From Alloyangia pacifica (GTDB lineage: Bacteria > Pseudomonadota > Alphaproteobacteria > Rhodobacterales > Rhodobacteraceae), in NCBI RefSeq assembly GCF_020524285.1, contig NZ_JAIVKX010000020.1, positions 1 through 64,000 of the forward strand: 64,000 nucleotides of DNA, given 5' to 3'. The position numbers and the translations under genes are program-made. Below are positions 1-10,570 of this stretch, in pieces. Each line of letters begins with the position of its first letter. The first letter of the stretch is position 1. Below the pieces are notes generated by a model. The model was not told where the DNA came from. It worked only from the letters and a program-made list of their open reading frames with translations, and ran no database searches.

Positions 1-147
1 ACCGAATCCGACGTCGCACGCCATGCGAAATTGATCTTCCTGCAGGCCGGCGCGAGCCATGCCATGCCGCCGCCCAACGCCATCCAGATGGACGACGCGG
101 CACGCCGCGAGATCGTGCAGTGGTACCGCGCCGCGACAAAGGGGTGA
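1..147 (+). CDS. C-terminal fragment of a urate hydroxylase (PuuD)-like protein, cytochrome c domain
   Basis: The window opens inside this gene; 48 codons and a TGA stop remain. The tail contains H-A-M-P-P-P-N followed about ten residues later by an R-R-E-I-V-Q-W helix. This resembles the C-terminal end of the c-type cytochrome domain of PuuD-type urate hydroxylases, where a Met in an A-M-P-x-x-N segment is the distal haem ligand. The CxxCH motif and the membrane part would lie outside the window. It is separated by about 170 bp from the convergent nadC and appears unrelated to it. Other membrane-linked cytochrome c proteins end in a similar way, so the family call is tentative. Confidence 0.5.
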   Translation, partial: TESDVARHAKLIFLQAGASHAMPPPNAIQMDDAARREIVQWYRAATKG

Positions 148-320
148 GCCGGGGCTTCCCCCTGTGCGCTGTGCGCGCCACCGGCCGGGATATGCCGCCG
201 CCAAGACCTGAGCCGGTCGATCCGGGAGATCGACCGTAGCCGAGCTGTATGGGCGGATGGAACCACGCCAGCGCGGTTTTCGTCGAGATCCTGCTGCGCC
301 GGACCGCGGCTAAACCGCTT

Positions 321-1169
321 TCAGAAGTCCAGGCCGAGGTCCAGCGTGCGTGCCGAATGGGTCAGCGCCCCGGCCGAGATGTAGTCGACCCCGGTTGCGG
401 CGACCTCGGCGATGCGCGCCAGTCTCATGTTGCCCGAGGCTTCCAGCACCAGCCGCCCGGCGGTCATCGCCACCGCCTCGCGCAGGGTCCCGGTGTCCAT
501 GTTGTCGAGCAGCACCACATCGGCGCCGCCCTCGTCCAGCACCTCGGCGAGCTGCGCCAGCGTGTCCACCTCGATCTCGACCCGCACCATGTGCGAGGCC
601 TGTCCCTTGATCGCCTGCAGCACCGGGCGGATGCCGCCCGCCGCGGCAATGTGGTTGTCCTTCACCAGGATGGCGTCGGACAGCGAGAAACGGTGGTTGA
701 AGCCGCCGCCGTGCAGCACCGCCTGCTTCTCGACGATGCGCAGGCCCGGCGTGGTCTTGCGGGTACAGGAGATGCGGGCCTTGGTGCCCGCGGTCTCGGC
801 GACGAAACCGGCGGTGATCGTGGCAATCCCCGACAGCCGCCCGGCGAAGTTCAGCGCCACCCGCTCGGCGGTGAGGATCGAGGCCGCCTCGCCTTCGATC
901 TCCATCAGCACGTCGCCCGGCGCGATGGCGCTGCCGTCGGGCCGGTGCAGGGTCAGCTCCAGGCTCGGATCGACCATGTGAAACGCCATGCGCGCGATCT
1001 GCATGCCCGAGACCACCCCGGCCTCGCGCGCGCGCAGCCGCGCGCTGTAGCGCGTGCCTGCCGGGATCACCGTGCGGGTGGTGAGATCGCCGTAGGTGCC
1101 GAGATCCTCCATCAGCGCGCCCCGCACCAGCGGGTCGAGGATCATGTCGGGCAGCGGAGGCAGGGACAT
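321..1169 (-). CDS. nadC: Nicotinate-nucleotide diphosphorylase (carboxylating), quinolinate phosphoribosyltransferase
   Basis: Converts quinolinate and PRPP to nicotinate mononucleotide, the third step of de novo NAD synthesis from aspartate, in the cytoplasm. The 282-residue length is normal. Family landmarks are E-D-L-G-x-x-G-D-L-T-T near residue 22, T-R-K-T-T-P-G-L-R near 136, the H-R-x-x-L-S-D-x-x-L-x-K-D-N-H active-site block near 158-172, and V-L-L-D-N-M near 218. The start codon overlaps the nadB stop (TGATG), so translation is probably coupled. It is the last gene of nadA-nadB-nadC. Confidence 0.97.
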   Translation of the reverse strand: MSLPPLPDMILDPLVRGALMEDLGTYGDLTTRTVIPAGTRYSARLRAREAGVVSGMQIARMAFHMVDPSLELTLHRPDGSAIAPGDVLMEIEGEAASILTAERVALNFAGRLSGIATITAGFVAETAGTKARISCTRKTTPGLRIVEKQAVLHGGGFNHRFSLSDAILVKDNHIAAAGGIRPVLQAIKGQASHMVRVEIEVDTLAQLAEVLDEGGADVVLLDNMDTGTLREAVAMTAGRLVLEASGNMRLARIAEVAATGVDYISAGALTHSARTLDLGLDF

Positions 1170-2731
1170 CAGGCGGTTTCCTTCTGGAGCGTGTCGCGGA
1201 GGGTCAGCGCCTCCGCCAGGGTCATGCGGCTGCGGGCGCCGGTCTCGGCGGTCTCTTCGCTGGCATCGGCGCGGAAATGCGCGCCCCGGCTCTCGCGCCG
1301 GGTCAGCGCGGCGGCGGCGATCAGCGTCGCGGTGGCGGTCATGTTGCGCAGCGGTGCGCAGTCCGGCTGCGCGGCTTCCACGGCGGCGATCTCGCGCAGG
1401 CAGGCGGTCAGCCCCTCGGCATCGCGGATCACCCCCGCCCCCGCCGTCATCGCGGCGCGCAGCCGCACGACCAGATCGGGATCGGGGGGCTCGGCGGCTT
1501 CGGGCTGCGGCAGATCGAGCCGGGGCGCCTCCGACGCCGCGCCGAGGCTGCCGGCGATGTCGGCGGCGCAGCGGCGGGCGTAGACCAGCGCCTCGAGCAG
1601 CCCGTTCGAAGCCAGCCGGTTGGCCCCGTGCAGCCCGGTCGAGGCGACCTCGCCGCAGGCCCAGAGACCGGCCAGCGAGCTGCGGCCGGCGGCATCGGTC
1701 TCGACCCCGCCCATGTGGTAATGCGCGGCGGCGGCGACGGGGATGGGCTTGCTGACCGGGTCGATCCCGGCCCGGTCGCAGGCCGCGGCAACCCCCGGGA
1801 ATTCCTCCCGGATCCGGGAACCGAGCGCCCTGCGGGTGTCGAGCATGGGGCGCAGGCCGCCCTGGCTCTGCGCATAGACCGCGCGCGCCACCACGTCGCG
1901 CGGGGCCAGCTCGAGGTCGGGGTGCTTGCCCTCCATGAAGCGCTGCCCGATCCGGTTGACCAGCACGGCGCCCTCGCCGCGCAGCGCCTCGGTGGCGAGC
2001 GGCGCGGGGTCGAGGCCGAGATCCATGGCAGTGGGGTGGAACTGCACGAACTCCATGTCGGCCATCACCGCGCCGGCCCGCGCCGCGAGCCCCGCAACCT
2101 GCCCGCGGATCCGCGCCGGGTTGGTGGTCAGCGCGTAGAGCCCGCCCGAGCCGCCCCCTGCCAGCAGCACGGCAGGGGCATTGACCGAAACCGGCACCCC
2201 GCCCTCGGCGGGGGCGAGTTCGACGGCGCTGACACGGCCCGCTGCGCTGCGCAGCCCGGTGGCGGCCCAGCCTTCGAGCACCTGCACCGAGACAGCCTGC
2301 CGGACCTGCGCCACCAGCGCGCGCATGATCTCGGCCCCGGCCTGGTCGCCGCGCACCCGCACCACGCGGGCAAAGGCATGCGCCGCCTCGCGCGAGAGCA
2401 GGTAGCCGCCCGCCGCATCGCGGTCGAAGGGCGCGCCGAGCTCGGTGAGGGTCAGGATGTGCTCGCGCGCCTCGCGGGTGACGGATTGCGCCACGTCGGG
2501 ATCGACGATCCCGGCGCCCGCGCGCAGCGTGTCCGCGGCATGGGACTCCGGGCTGTCGGGCCTGGCCATCGCCGCGGCCACCCCGCCCTGCGCCCAGGCC
2601 GAGCTTGCGCCCGTGCCCAGCGGATCGGGGGAAACCAGCAGCACCGGGCGCGGCGCCAGCGCCAGCGCCGCATAGAGCGCGGCCAGACCCGCGCCGAGAA
2701 TAACGACCCGGCCGGTGGATATCTCCTGCAT
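1169..2731 (-). CDS. nadB: L-aspartate oxidase
   Basis: FAD-dependent oxidation of L-aspartate to iminoaspartate, which NadA condenses with dihydroxyacetone phosphate. The 520 residues begin with an FAD-binding segment (V-V-I-L-G-A-G-L-A-A-L, about 9-19). They continue with S-S-A-W-A-Q-G-G near 43, E-F-V-Q-F-H-P-T near 228, H-Y-x-M-G-G near 340 and G-L-x-A-C-G-E-V-A-S-T-G-L-H-G-A-N-R-L-A-S-N near 355-377, all typical of the succinate dehydrogenase/aspartate oxidase flavoprotein family. The aspartate-oxidase identity is fixed by the nad neighbours. The start lies 4 nt after the nadA stop. Confidence 0.97.
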   Translation of the reverse strand: MQEISTGRVVILGAGLAALYAALALAPRPVLLVSPDPLGTGASSAWAQGGVAAAMARPDSPESHAADTLRAGAGIVDPDVAQSVTREAREHILTLTELGAPFDRDAAGGYLLSREAAHAFARVVRVRGDQAGAEIMRALVAQVRQAVSVQVLEGWAATGLRSAAGRVSAVELAPAEGGVPVSVNAPAVLLAGGGSGGLYALTTNPARIRGQVAGLAARAGAVMADMEFVQFHPTAMDLGLDPAPLATEALRGEGAVLVNRIGQRFMEGKHPDLELAPRDVVARAVYAQSQGGLRPMLDTRRALGSRIREEFPGVAAACDRAGIDPVSKPIPVAAAAHYHMGGVETDAAGRSSLAGLWACGEVASTGLHGANRLASNGLLEALVYARRCAADIAGSLGAASEAPRLDLPQPEAAEPPDPDLVVRLRAAMTAGAGVIRDAEGLTACLREIAAVEAAQPDCAPLRNMTATATLIAAAALTRRESRGAHFRADASEETAETGARSRMTLAEALTLRDTLQKETA

Positions 2732-2735
2732 GGAC

Positions 2736-3788
2736 TCAGGCAGCGCTGCGCTGCGACAGGTCGATCATCCGCTGCACCGCGAGGCGCGCGCCCTCGGCCA
2801 CCGAAGGGTCGACCTCGACCGCGCCGTCCATGCTGTGCAGCGACCAGAGCACCTTCTCGAGGGTGATCATCTTCATGTAGGGGCACATGTTGCAGGGCCC
2901 GACGAATTCGACCCCCGGCAGCGCGTCCGAGATGTTGGAGGCCATCGAGCATTCGGTCACCAGCATCGCCTTGCCGGGCTGCTCGCGGGTCACGTAGTCG
3001 ATGATCCCGGCGGTGGAGCCGGAGAAGTCGGCCTCGGCGACCACGTCGGGCGGGCATTCGGGGTGGGCGATGATGCGGGTGTCGGGCTGCCAGCTGCGGA
3101 AGTCGCGCAGCTCGGCGGCGGTGAAGCGCTCGTGCACGATGCACGCGCCGTCGTACCAGACGATAGTCTTCTGCGGCACCTGCCTGGCGACGTTCTGCGC
3201 GAGGTATTTGTCCGGCGTCATGATGATCGTCTCGGCGTCGAGCGCGGCGACGATCTGCGCGGCGTTGGAGGAGGTGCAGCAGATGTCCGAGGCCGCCTTC
3301 ACCGCCGCCGAGGTGTTGACGTAAGTGACCACCGGCGCACCGGGATAGCGGCGGCGCATTTCCGCGATGCCCTCGGGGGTGATGCTTTCGGCGAGCGAGC
3401 AGCCCGCGTCCATGTCGGGGATCAGGACGGTCTTCTCGGGGCTCAGGATCTTCGAGGTCTCGGCCATGAAGTGCACGCCGCATTGCACGATGACATCGGC
3501 CTTCACCTTGGTCGCCTCGATCGCCAGTTGCAGGCTGTCGCCGACGACATCGGCGATGCCGTGGTAGATCTGCGGCGTCATGTAGTTGTGCGCGAGGATG
3601 ACGGCGTTGCGCTCTTTCTTGAGCCTGTTGATCGCCTCGACGTAGGGCGCGTGGATCGCCCAGTCCGCCGGGGTCACGACCCGGCTCATCGTCTCGTAGA
3701 CATCGCTCAGCCGCTCGGCGGCCTCCAGCGAGGGCGCGAGATCGTAGTGCTGGCCGAGGGTTTCGGCGATCGTGGTCTGGTCGAGCAT
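2736..3788 (-). CDS. nadA: Quinolinate synthase (4Fe-4S)
   Basis: Condenses iminoaspartate with dihydroxyacetone phosphate to quinolinate. The open frame extends upstream to 3971, but the ATG at 3788 is chosen. It is preceded by GAGGAGCAGGTTC and gives 350 residues, the usual length for the longer NadA class, whereas the upstream extension is low-complexity and crosses the inverted repeat at 3824-3847. Landmarks: A-H-N-Y-M-T-P near residue 63, [11 protein letters not shown] near 100 (first cluster Cys), C-T-S-S-N-A near 187, and C-N-M-C-P-Y-M-K near 298. First gene of the nad operon. Confidence 0.96.
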   Translation of the reverse strand: MLDQTTIAETLGQHYDLAPSLEAAERLSDVYETMSRVVTPADWAIHAPYVEAINRLKKERNAVILAHNYMTPQIYHGIADVVGDSLQLAIEATKVKADVIVQCGVHFMAETSKILSPEKTVLIPDMDAGCSLAESITPEGIAEMRRRYPGAPVVTYVNTSAAVKAASDICCTSSNAAQIVAALDAETIIMTPDKYLAQNVARQVPQKTIVWYDGACIVHERFTAAELRDFRSWQPDTRIIAHPECPPDVVAEADFSGSTAGIIDYVTREQPGKAMLVTECSMASNISDALPGVEFVGPCNMCPYMKMITLEKVLWSLHSMDGAVEVDPSVAEGARLAVQRMIDLSQRSAA

Positions 3789-4158
3789 GAACCTGCTCCT
3801 CCTCAGGGTCTGCGGCGCGGCCTCCTGTGTCAGTTTTCTGACACAGGGACAGTCGCGCGGCGACATAGCCGCATGTTGACGCAAGGACAAGACGCGCTGT
3901 CGAAAAGATTGCAGGCTTGGCGTTTGCTGCGGCGGCCCGGAGATCTCCGGCCTCGCGCTCGGTGGTGGCAATACAGAAATCTTTTCAATTTCTTAACGGG
4001 ACGCGATGACGAACAGGCAGCCCTTTGTTCATTCATGTGCCGCGAGGGCCCTTCGCCGAGAGTCGTCCCGGCGGCGCCGGGTCGGATCGCAGTCGGCGCG
4101 CGCGAGGGGGCCTCGGGTTGCGGCGAACATGCGCGCCCTCCGCAGGATCCTCTCCCCC
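3789..4158. other. Intergenic region between nadA and glgX
   Basis: This 370-bp stretch holds the nadA leader with the inverted repeat at 3824-3847, an AT-rich patch around 3967-3998, and the 3' flank of glgX. I see no supported gene and no T-tailed hairpin that would terminate a transcript here. Confidence 0.6.
3824..3847. promoter_or_regulatory. Inverted repeat in the nadA leader, candidate NAD-pathway operator
   Basis: Two perfect 10-bp arms, CCTGTGTCAG and CTGACACAGG, are separated by TTTT. The element ends 36 bp upstream of the nadA start, where a repressor or leader element would act. The T-run sits in the loop rather than after the stem, so it does not look like a terminator. It is inferred to be the operator of a niacin/NAD-responsive repressor that is not encoded in this window; an RNA hairpin is the alternative. 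Confidence 0.5.
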
Positions 4159-6222
<2,064 letters not shown>

Positions 6223-6223
6223 C

Positions 6224-6466
6224 TCAGCTCTCCACGGCCGGGACAGCGGCCATCTGCGGCGGGTGCCGGAACAGGGGGTGCGCGGCGGGACGCCGCCGCG
6301 CCGTTTCCCGCCGGCTCATCCTCCCGGCGGTGATCAGGAGTGTGCCACCGGCACCGCGGCGGAACCAGCGTGCAACCTCCTTGCGGATGCGCTCGAGCGG
6401 GACGCCATCGGGCAAGCCGCGGTCGGTCTTGAGGTCGGGGCGGGAGGCAGCATTCTGGATGCGCAT
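6224..6466 (-). CDS. Possible small ORF upstream of and coupled to glgX
   Basis: An 80-codon ORF starts at ATG 6466, with AGGA two bases and AAGG about nine bases upstream. Its TGA lies a single base before the glgX ATG. The product is basic and Arg-rich (for example E-R-I-R-K-E-V-A-R-W-F-R-R) with no recognisable domain, signal or membrane segment. The main argument for reality is position: it covers the glgX ribosome binding site, so its translation could control glgX. Chance ORFs of this size are common in such GC-rich DNA, so confidence is low. Confidence 0.25.
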   Translation of the reverse strand: MRIQNAASRPDLKTDRGLPDGVPLERIRKEVARWFRRGAGGTLLITAGRMSRRETARRRPAAHPLFRHPPQMAAVPAVES

Positions 6467-6639
6467 GGTCCTGGGCCTTGGTCAGATCGAAAAGCGGCCC
6501 GTCGGCCGGCGCGGGATGGCACGCCACCGTGGACAAAGCGTGTGAAATGAACTGACCGTCCGGACGATCCGCACGTGCAACCCGGCGGGGGCCCGGATGG
6601 TTCCGCAGAATCTTCCGGTGTCGCGTCGGATTCAGGGAC

Positions 6640-6651
6640 CGAAACGTTTCG
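6640..6651. promoter_or_regulatory. CGAAACGTTTCG palindrome, candidate LacI-family operator
   Basis: A perfect 12-bp palindrome with a central CG, the form typical of LacI-family operators controlling sugar genes. It lies about 420 bp upstream of the glgX start and just beyond the end of the cio operon. The regulator and target are unknown. Confidence 0.35.
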
Positions 6652-6681
6652 ATGCGACACTGATGTGTGTGCCTTTCCCGA

Positions 6682-6783
6682 TCAGTAGGGCAGCGCCACC
6701 CGGATCAGCAGTGCCAGGGCGCCGACGCAGGCCACCCCGGCGAGCCAGAGCGCGACGAACCACAGGATCCGCTTGCCGCGCAT
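6682..6783 (-). CDS. DUF2474-type membrane microprotein of the cyanide-insensitive oxidase operon
   Basis: A 33-residue ORF whose ATG overlaps the cioB stop codon (TGATG). It has a basic start (M-R-G-K-R), one hydrophobic segment with two Trp (about residues 6-29) and ends L-P-Y. This matches the DUF2474 microproteins found directly after CioB-type subunits, analogous in place to CydX of cytochrome bd-I. It is inferred to be a small single-pass subunit that stabilises the CioAB oxidase in the cytoplasmic membrane. Family assignment rests on size, topology and position. Confidence 0.75.
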   Translation of the reverse strand: MRGKRILWFVALWLAGVACVGALALLIRVALPY

Positions 6784-7790
6784 CAGTGGTAGCCTTCGGA
6801 GGGGTCGATCTTGCCGCGGAACACCCAATAGGCATAGGCGGTATAGGCCAGGATGATCGGGATCAGGATCACCGTGCCGACCAAGGCAAAGCCAAGGCTG
6901 CTGTCCGGCGCCGCGGCCTCGACGATGGTCAGCGAGGGCGGCACGATCATCGGATAGAAGCTGATGCCGATGCCGATGAAGCCGAGTACGAAAAGCCCCA
7001 GCGCCGAGAAGAACGGCAGGTGATCGCCGCCGCCGCGCAGCCCCTTCCAGAGCCCCGCCGCACAGAGCAGCACCAGCACCGGCACCGCGATCGAGTAGAT
7101 CAGCGAGCCGCCGCTGAACCAGCGCTGAAAGTAGACATCGTCCTGCAGCGGGGTGAAGAGCGACACCAGCCCGAGAAACACCAGCGTCGCCAGCCCCAGC
7201 GGCTGCGCCACCCGGCGCATCCGGTCATGGATGCCGCCCTCGAGCTTCATCACCAGCCAGGTGGCGCCGAGCAGCGCGTAACCCGTGGCCACCGCCAGCC
7301 CGGTGAGCAGCGAGAACGGCGAGAGCCAGTCCCACCACCCGCCGGCGTAGGCGCGGTCCACCACCTCGATGCCCTGCACCAGCCCGCCGAGCGCCATGCC
7401 CTGCGAGAAGCCGGCCACCAGCGAGCCGCCGAAGAAAGCGAAATCCCACAGCCGCTTCCAGCGCTTGGTGCGCCAGCGGTACTCGAAGGCGACGCCGCGG
7501 AAGATCAGCGCCAGCAGCATCAGGATGATCGGCACGTAGAGCGCCGGCATGACCACCGCGTAGGCCAGCGGAAACACGGCAAAGAGCCCGCCGCCGCCCA
7601 GCACCAGCCAGGTCTCGTTGCCGTCCCAGATCGGCGCCACCGAGTTCATCATCACGTCGCGGTCCTGCTCGGTCCCGGCCAGCGGAAACAGGATGCCGAC
7701 CCCGAGGTCGAACCCGTCGAGGATCACGTAGACCAGCACGGCAAAGGCGATGATCCCGGCCCAGATGAAGGAAAGCTCCAGTCCGAACAT
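6783..7790 (-). CDS. cioB: Cyanide-insensitive quinol oxidase subunit II (cytochrome bd family, CydB-like)
   Basis: Membrane subunit of the bd-type quinol oxidase, 335 residues with about eight to nine hydrophobic segments. Family signatures are Y-V-I-L-D-G-F-D-L-G-V-G near residue 21, N-S-V-A-P-I-W-D-G-N-E-T-W-L near 48 and F-R-G-V-A-F-E-Y-R near 98. The ATG at 7790 is used because it begins the conserved M-F-G-L-E N-terminus and lies 1 nt after the cioA stop (TGACATG); the open frame upstream overlaps cioA in another frame. Confidence 0.95.
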   Translation of the reverse strand: MFGLELSFIWAGIIAFAVLVYVILDGFDLGVGILFPLAGTEQDRDVMMNSVAPIWDGNETWLVLGGGGLFAVFPLAYAVVMPALYVPIILMLLALIFRGVAFEYRWRTKRWKRLWDFAFFGGSLVAGFSQGMALGGLVQGIEVVDRAYAGGWWDWLSPFSLLTGLAVATGYALLGATWLVMKLEGGIHDRMRRVAQPLGLATLVFLGLVSLFTPLQDDVYFQRWFSGGSLIYSIAVPVLVLLCAAGLWKGLRGGGDHLPFFSALGLFVLGFIGIGISFYPMIVPPSLTIVEAAAPDSSLGFALVGTVILIPIILAYTAYAYWVFRGKIDPSEGYH

Positions 7791-7791
7791 G

Positions 7792-9186
7792 TCAGTCGCT
7801 CCTGTTCTCGGGGGTCTGTGCGGGCCCCGGCATGATCCCCGCCGTGCGGATCGGACCATCGCGCAGGCCGAGCCGCGGCGTGTCCGGCGCCTTGCGCATC
7901 ATCCGCAGCAGGTAGAAGGTGCCGGCGCCGAAGACGAAGAAGTACACCACGACGAAGCCGATCAGCGAGGTGGTCAGCGCCGGCAGGTCGAGCGGCGAGT
8001 GGCTCTCGGAGGTGCGCAGCAGGCCGTAGACCGCCCAGGGCTGCCGCCCCACTTCGGTGGTGATCCAGCCTGCCAGCACCGCGACGAAGCCCGCCGGACC
8101 AAGCGCCACGCAGGCGCGCAGCAGCCACGGATCGCTGTAGAGCCAGCCGCGCCAGCGGGCCCAGAGCCCCCAGAGCGCCAGCCCGAGCATGGCGAAGCCG
8201 AGCGCCACCATCACCCGGAACGACCAGAACACGATCCAGACCGGCGGCTGGTCCTCGCGCGGGACCTCCGACAGCGCCGGGATCTGCCCATCCCAGCTAT
8301 GGGTCAGGATCAGCGAGCCGAGGCGCGGAATCTCCAGCGCGTAGTCGAGCTCCTGGTTCTCCTGGTCGGGGATGGCGAAGAGCACCAGCGGCACGCCGCC
8401 CTCGTGGCTCTCGAAGTGGCCCTCCATGGCAGCGATCTTGGCGGGCTGGTGTTCGAGCGTGTTGAGCCCGTGCTGGTCGCCGGCGAAAATCTGCAGCGGC
8501 GCGACGATCACCAGCATCCACATCGCCATCGACAGGCCCTTCTTCGACACCGGGTGGCCCGGGGACTTCAGCAACTGGAAGGCCGAGGCGCCGCCCACAA
8601 CCAGCGCGGTGGTCAGATAGGCCGCCAGAACCATGTGCACCAGCCGGTAGGGGAAAGAGGGGTTGAAGACGATCTGCCACCAGTCCTCGGGGACGAACTG
8701 GCCGTTCTCGGCGATCGAGAACCCGGCGGGCGTGTGCATCCAGCTGTTCACCGACAGGATCCAGGTGGCGGAAACCAAAGTGCCGAAGGCCACCATGAAG
8801 GTCGCCAGCATGTGCAGCCCGTCGCCCACGCGCGTGCGGCCGAAGAGCATGATCCCCAGGAAGCCCGCCTCGAGGAAGAAGGCGGTCAGCACCTCGTAGG
8901 CCATGAGCGGTCCGATCACCGGCCCGGCCTTGTCGGAAAAGACCGACCAGTTGGTGCCGAACTGGTAGGACATGACGATGCCCGAGACCACGCCCATGCC
9001 GAAGGCAACCGCGAAGATCTTCTTCCAGAAGTTGAACAGCGACAGGTATCGACCGTCCCGCGTCCACAGCCACGCGCCGTTCAGCACGGCGAGGTAGCTT
9101 GCCAGCCCGATCGAGAAGGCCGGGAAGATGATGTGGAATGACACCGTGAAGGCGAACTGGAGCCGGGCGAGAACTTCTGCGGTCAT
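7792..9186 (-). CDS. cioA: Cyanide-insensitive quinol oxidase subunit I (cytochrome bd family, CydA-like)
   Basis: Haem-bearing quinol-oxidising subunit of a terminal oxidase, reducing O2 to water without proton pumping. At 464 residues it is shorter than E. coli CydA (about 520), as expected for the CIO class with a short Q-loop. Visible landmarks are H18 (haem ligand position), the quinol-side region with G-F-L-G-I-M-L-F-G-R near 107-116, and G-W-I-T-T-E-V-G-R-Q-P-W near 376-387. First gene of cioA-cioB-DUF2474. It supports respiration under low oxygen or when cytochrome c oxidases are inhibited. Confidence 0.95.
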   Translation of the reverse strand: MTAEVLARLQFAFTVSFHIIFPAFSIGLASYLAVLNGAWLWTRDGRYLSLFNFWKKIFAVAFGMGVVSGIVMSYQFGTNWSVFSDKAGPVIGPLMAYEVLTAFFLEAGFLGIMLFGRTRVGDGLHMLATFMVAFGTLVSATWILSVNSWMHTPAGFSIAENGQFVPEDWWQIVFNPSFPYRLVHMVLAAYLTTALVVGGASAFQLLKSPGHPVSKKGLSMAMWMLVIVAPLQIFAGDQHGLNTLEHQPAKIAAMEGHFESHEGGVPLVLFAIPDQENQELDYALEIPRLGSLILTHSWDGQIPALSEVPREDQPPVWIVFWSFRVMVALGFAMLGLALWGLWARWRGWLYSDPWLLRACVALGPAGFVAVLAGWITTEVGRQPWAVYGLLRTSESHSPLDLPALTTSLIGFVVVYFFVFGAGTFYLLRMMRKAPDTPRLGLRDGPIRTAGIMPGPAQTPENRSD

Positions 9187-9792
9187 ATGAACTTCCGTAG
9201 AGCGTTTGGCTATGATCTGGGCTGGGCCGTTCCGCGCGCGGCAGCCGCTGTGGCTGCCGGTCGACAGTCCGCCTGTCGGCGCTGCGGGCGGCGTTTTCGT
9301 CTAAAATGGGTACGGCGCGCAGCGCGTTTTGGATCATCCCGGCGCATCACGTCCCCGGCATCGGCCGCTACCGGGGCCACCCTGTCGAGGAGGCCGCGCC
9401 CCTGGTCCTCGACAGCAGCGCTGATCTCCCGCCTCTCTTTCGGCGACAAGGCGAGGCGGCGCGGACGGGGTACCCGCGGCGGAGAGACTGGCGCGAGGCC
9501 CGACCGTGCGGGTCTGTCAAACCGTCCCGGCCTTTCAAAATGAAGGGTTTCGGCGGCGAACGCGGATAATCCGCCCGCGCCCGATTGTCTCACCGCCAAG
9601 GCGGATCTAAGTCTCGCCGCAGAGGACGTCCGCGCTCAAGCGATCCCTGATACCACGGCGTTCCCCTTGAAATCCTGATCAGACTGGCCAGCCACCAGCG
9701 CCGGAGACCTCGCGTTTCCGGCATGCGCCGACGCGTGTTGCGCGTGTCCCGGCCGCGGCCCGACCGGTCAACGACGACGCGAGAGACATGCC
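9187..9792. other. Divergent promoter region between cioA and the first dehydrogenase cassette
   Basis: A 606-bp gap between divergent genes. Open frames occur on both strands, but their translations are Arg/Pro/Ala-rich without recognisable domains, and I do not call them. A T-T-C-A-A-A-A-T-G-A-A element lies at 9535-9544; the related TCAAAATGAA occurs at 51275-51284 in front of the second cassette. Promoters for both flanking operons must be here, but no convincing -35/-10 pair could be fixed by eye. Confidence 0.55.
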
Positions 9793-10521
9793 ATGAACAG
9801 ACGTGAAGCCCTCTTCTCCCTTGGCGCCATCGCCGCGACCGGAGCTGCTGCGGACGGCGCGCGGGCCCGGGAAATGCACGGCTATCCCGCCGACATGACG
9901 GTCGACCCGGAGATGCTGCCGCGCAGCGTGATCCCCGGCGGCCAGATGAGAGTCCTGACCGACGATGCCGACCGGCGCACCGTGACCGCTGTCTTCGACC
10001 GGCTGATCCCGGCCGACGATCTGGGGCCCTCGGCCTCCGAGGCCGGCTGCGTCGATTTCCTCGACGCCCAGCTCGCCGGCCGTTTCGGCGAGGGGGCGGC
10101 GCTCTACCGCGAGAAGCCGCTACAGCAGAACGCCGACGACCTGATGCAGACCGCGCAGTTCATCGCCACCCCGCGCGAGCGCTACGCGGCCGGGCTGAAG
10201 GCGCTGGACGCCTATGCGCAGGAGACCGACGGCGCCGCCTTCGCCGACCTGCAGCCCAACCGGCAGGACGAGATCCTGAAGGGCATGGAGGATGGCACCA
10301 TCTCGCTCGGCGAGGAGATCCACACCAAGGCCTTCTTCGAGCTGATGCTGCAGAACGCCCGCGAGGGCTATTTCTCCGACCCGATCTACGGCGGCAACCG
10401 CGACATGGCGGGCTGGAAGCTGATCGGCTTTCCCGGCGCGCGCTACGACTTCCGGCTCTACGCCGACCGCACCGGCGAAAAGCTCGACCTCGAGCCGGTC
10501 AGCCTGATCCCCAAGGACTGA
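9793..10521 (+). CDS. Gluconate 2-dehydrogenase subunit 3 family protein (cassette 1)
   Basis: Small subunit of a membrane-bound periplasmic FAD dehydrogenase, 242 residues. The N-terminus N-R-R-E-A-L-F-S-L-G followed by an Ala-rich stretch looks like a twin-arginine signal. In this enzyme class subunit 3 is thought to carry the cofactor-loaded flavoprotein through Tat. The conserved core has F-D-R-L-I-P-A-D-D near residue 74, F-F-E-L-M-L-Q-N-A-R-E-G near 184 and G-G-N-R-D-M-A-G-W-K near 203. It leads the cassette, and a close paralogue lies at 51642-52373. The physiological substrate is not shown by sequence. Confidence 0.9.
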   Translation: MNRREALFSLGAIAATGAAADGARAREMHGYPADMTVDPEMLPRSVIPGGQMRVLTDDADRRTVTAVFDRLIPADDLGPSASEAGCVDFLDAQLAGRFGEGAALYREKPLQQNADDLMQTAQFIATPRERYAAGLKALDAYAQETDGAAFADLQPNRQDEILKGMEDGTISLGEEIHTKAFFELMLQNAREGYFSDPIYGGNRDMAGWKLIGFPGARYDFRLYADRTGEKLDLEPVSLIPKD

Positions 10522-10570
10522 GCCCTCCGCATTTCCCCTGACCCAGATTCACAGACAAGGCAGCATCCCC

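Larger units (their letters stand above)
6223..6681. other. Region between glgX and the cio genes
   Basis: About 460 bp without a confidently identified gene. It contains a possible 80-codon minus-strand ORF coupled to glgX and the 12-bp palindrome at 6640-6651. That palindrome is nested in an imperfect inverted repeat: GTGTCGCGTC at 6618-6627 against GATGCGACAC at 6651-6660, 9 of 10 paired. No T-run follows that repeat on either strand. Confidence 0.55.

Noticed and set aside
9210-9599. Possible minus-strand gene of 129 codons in the cioA upstream region
   Set aside because: Arg/Ala/Pro-rich, no recognisable motif and no convincing ribosome binding site; it overlaps the expected cio promoter.
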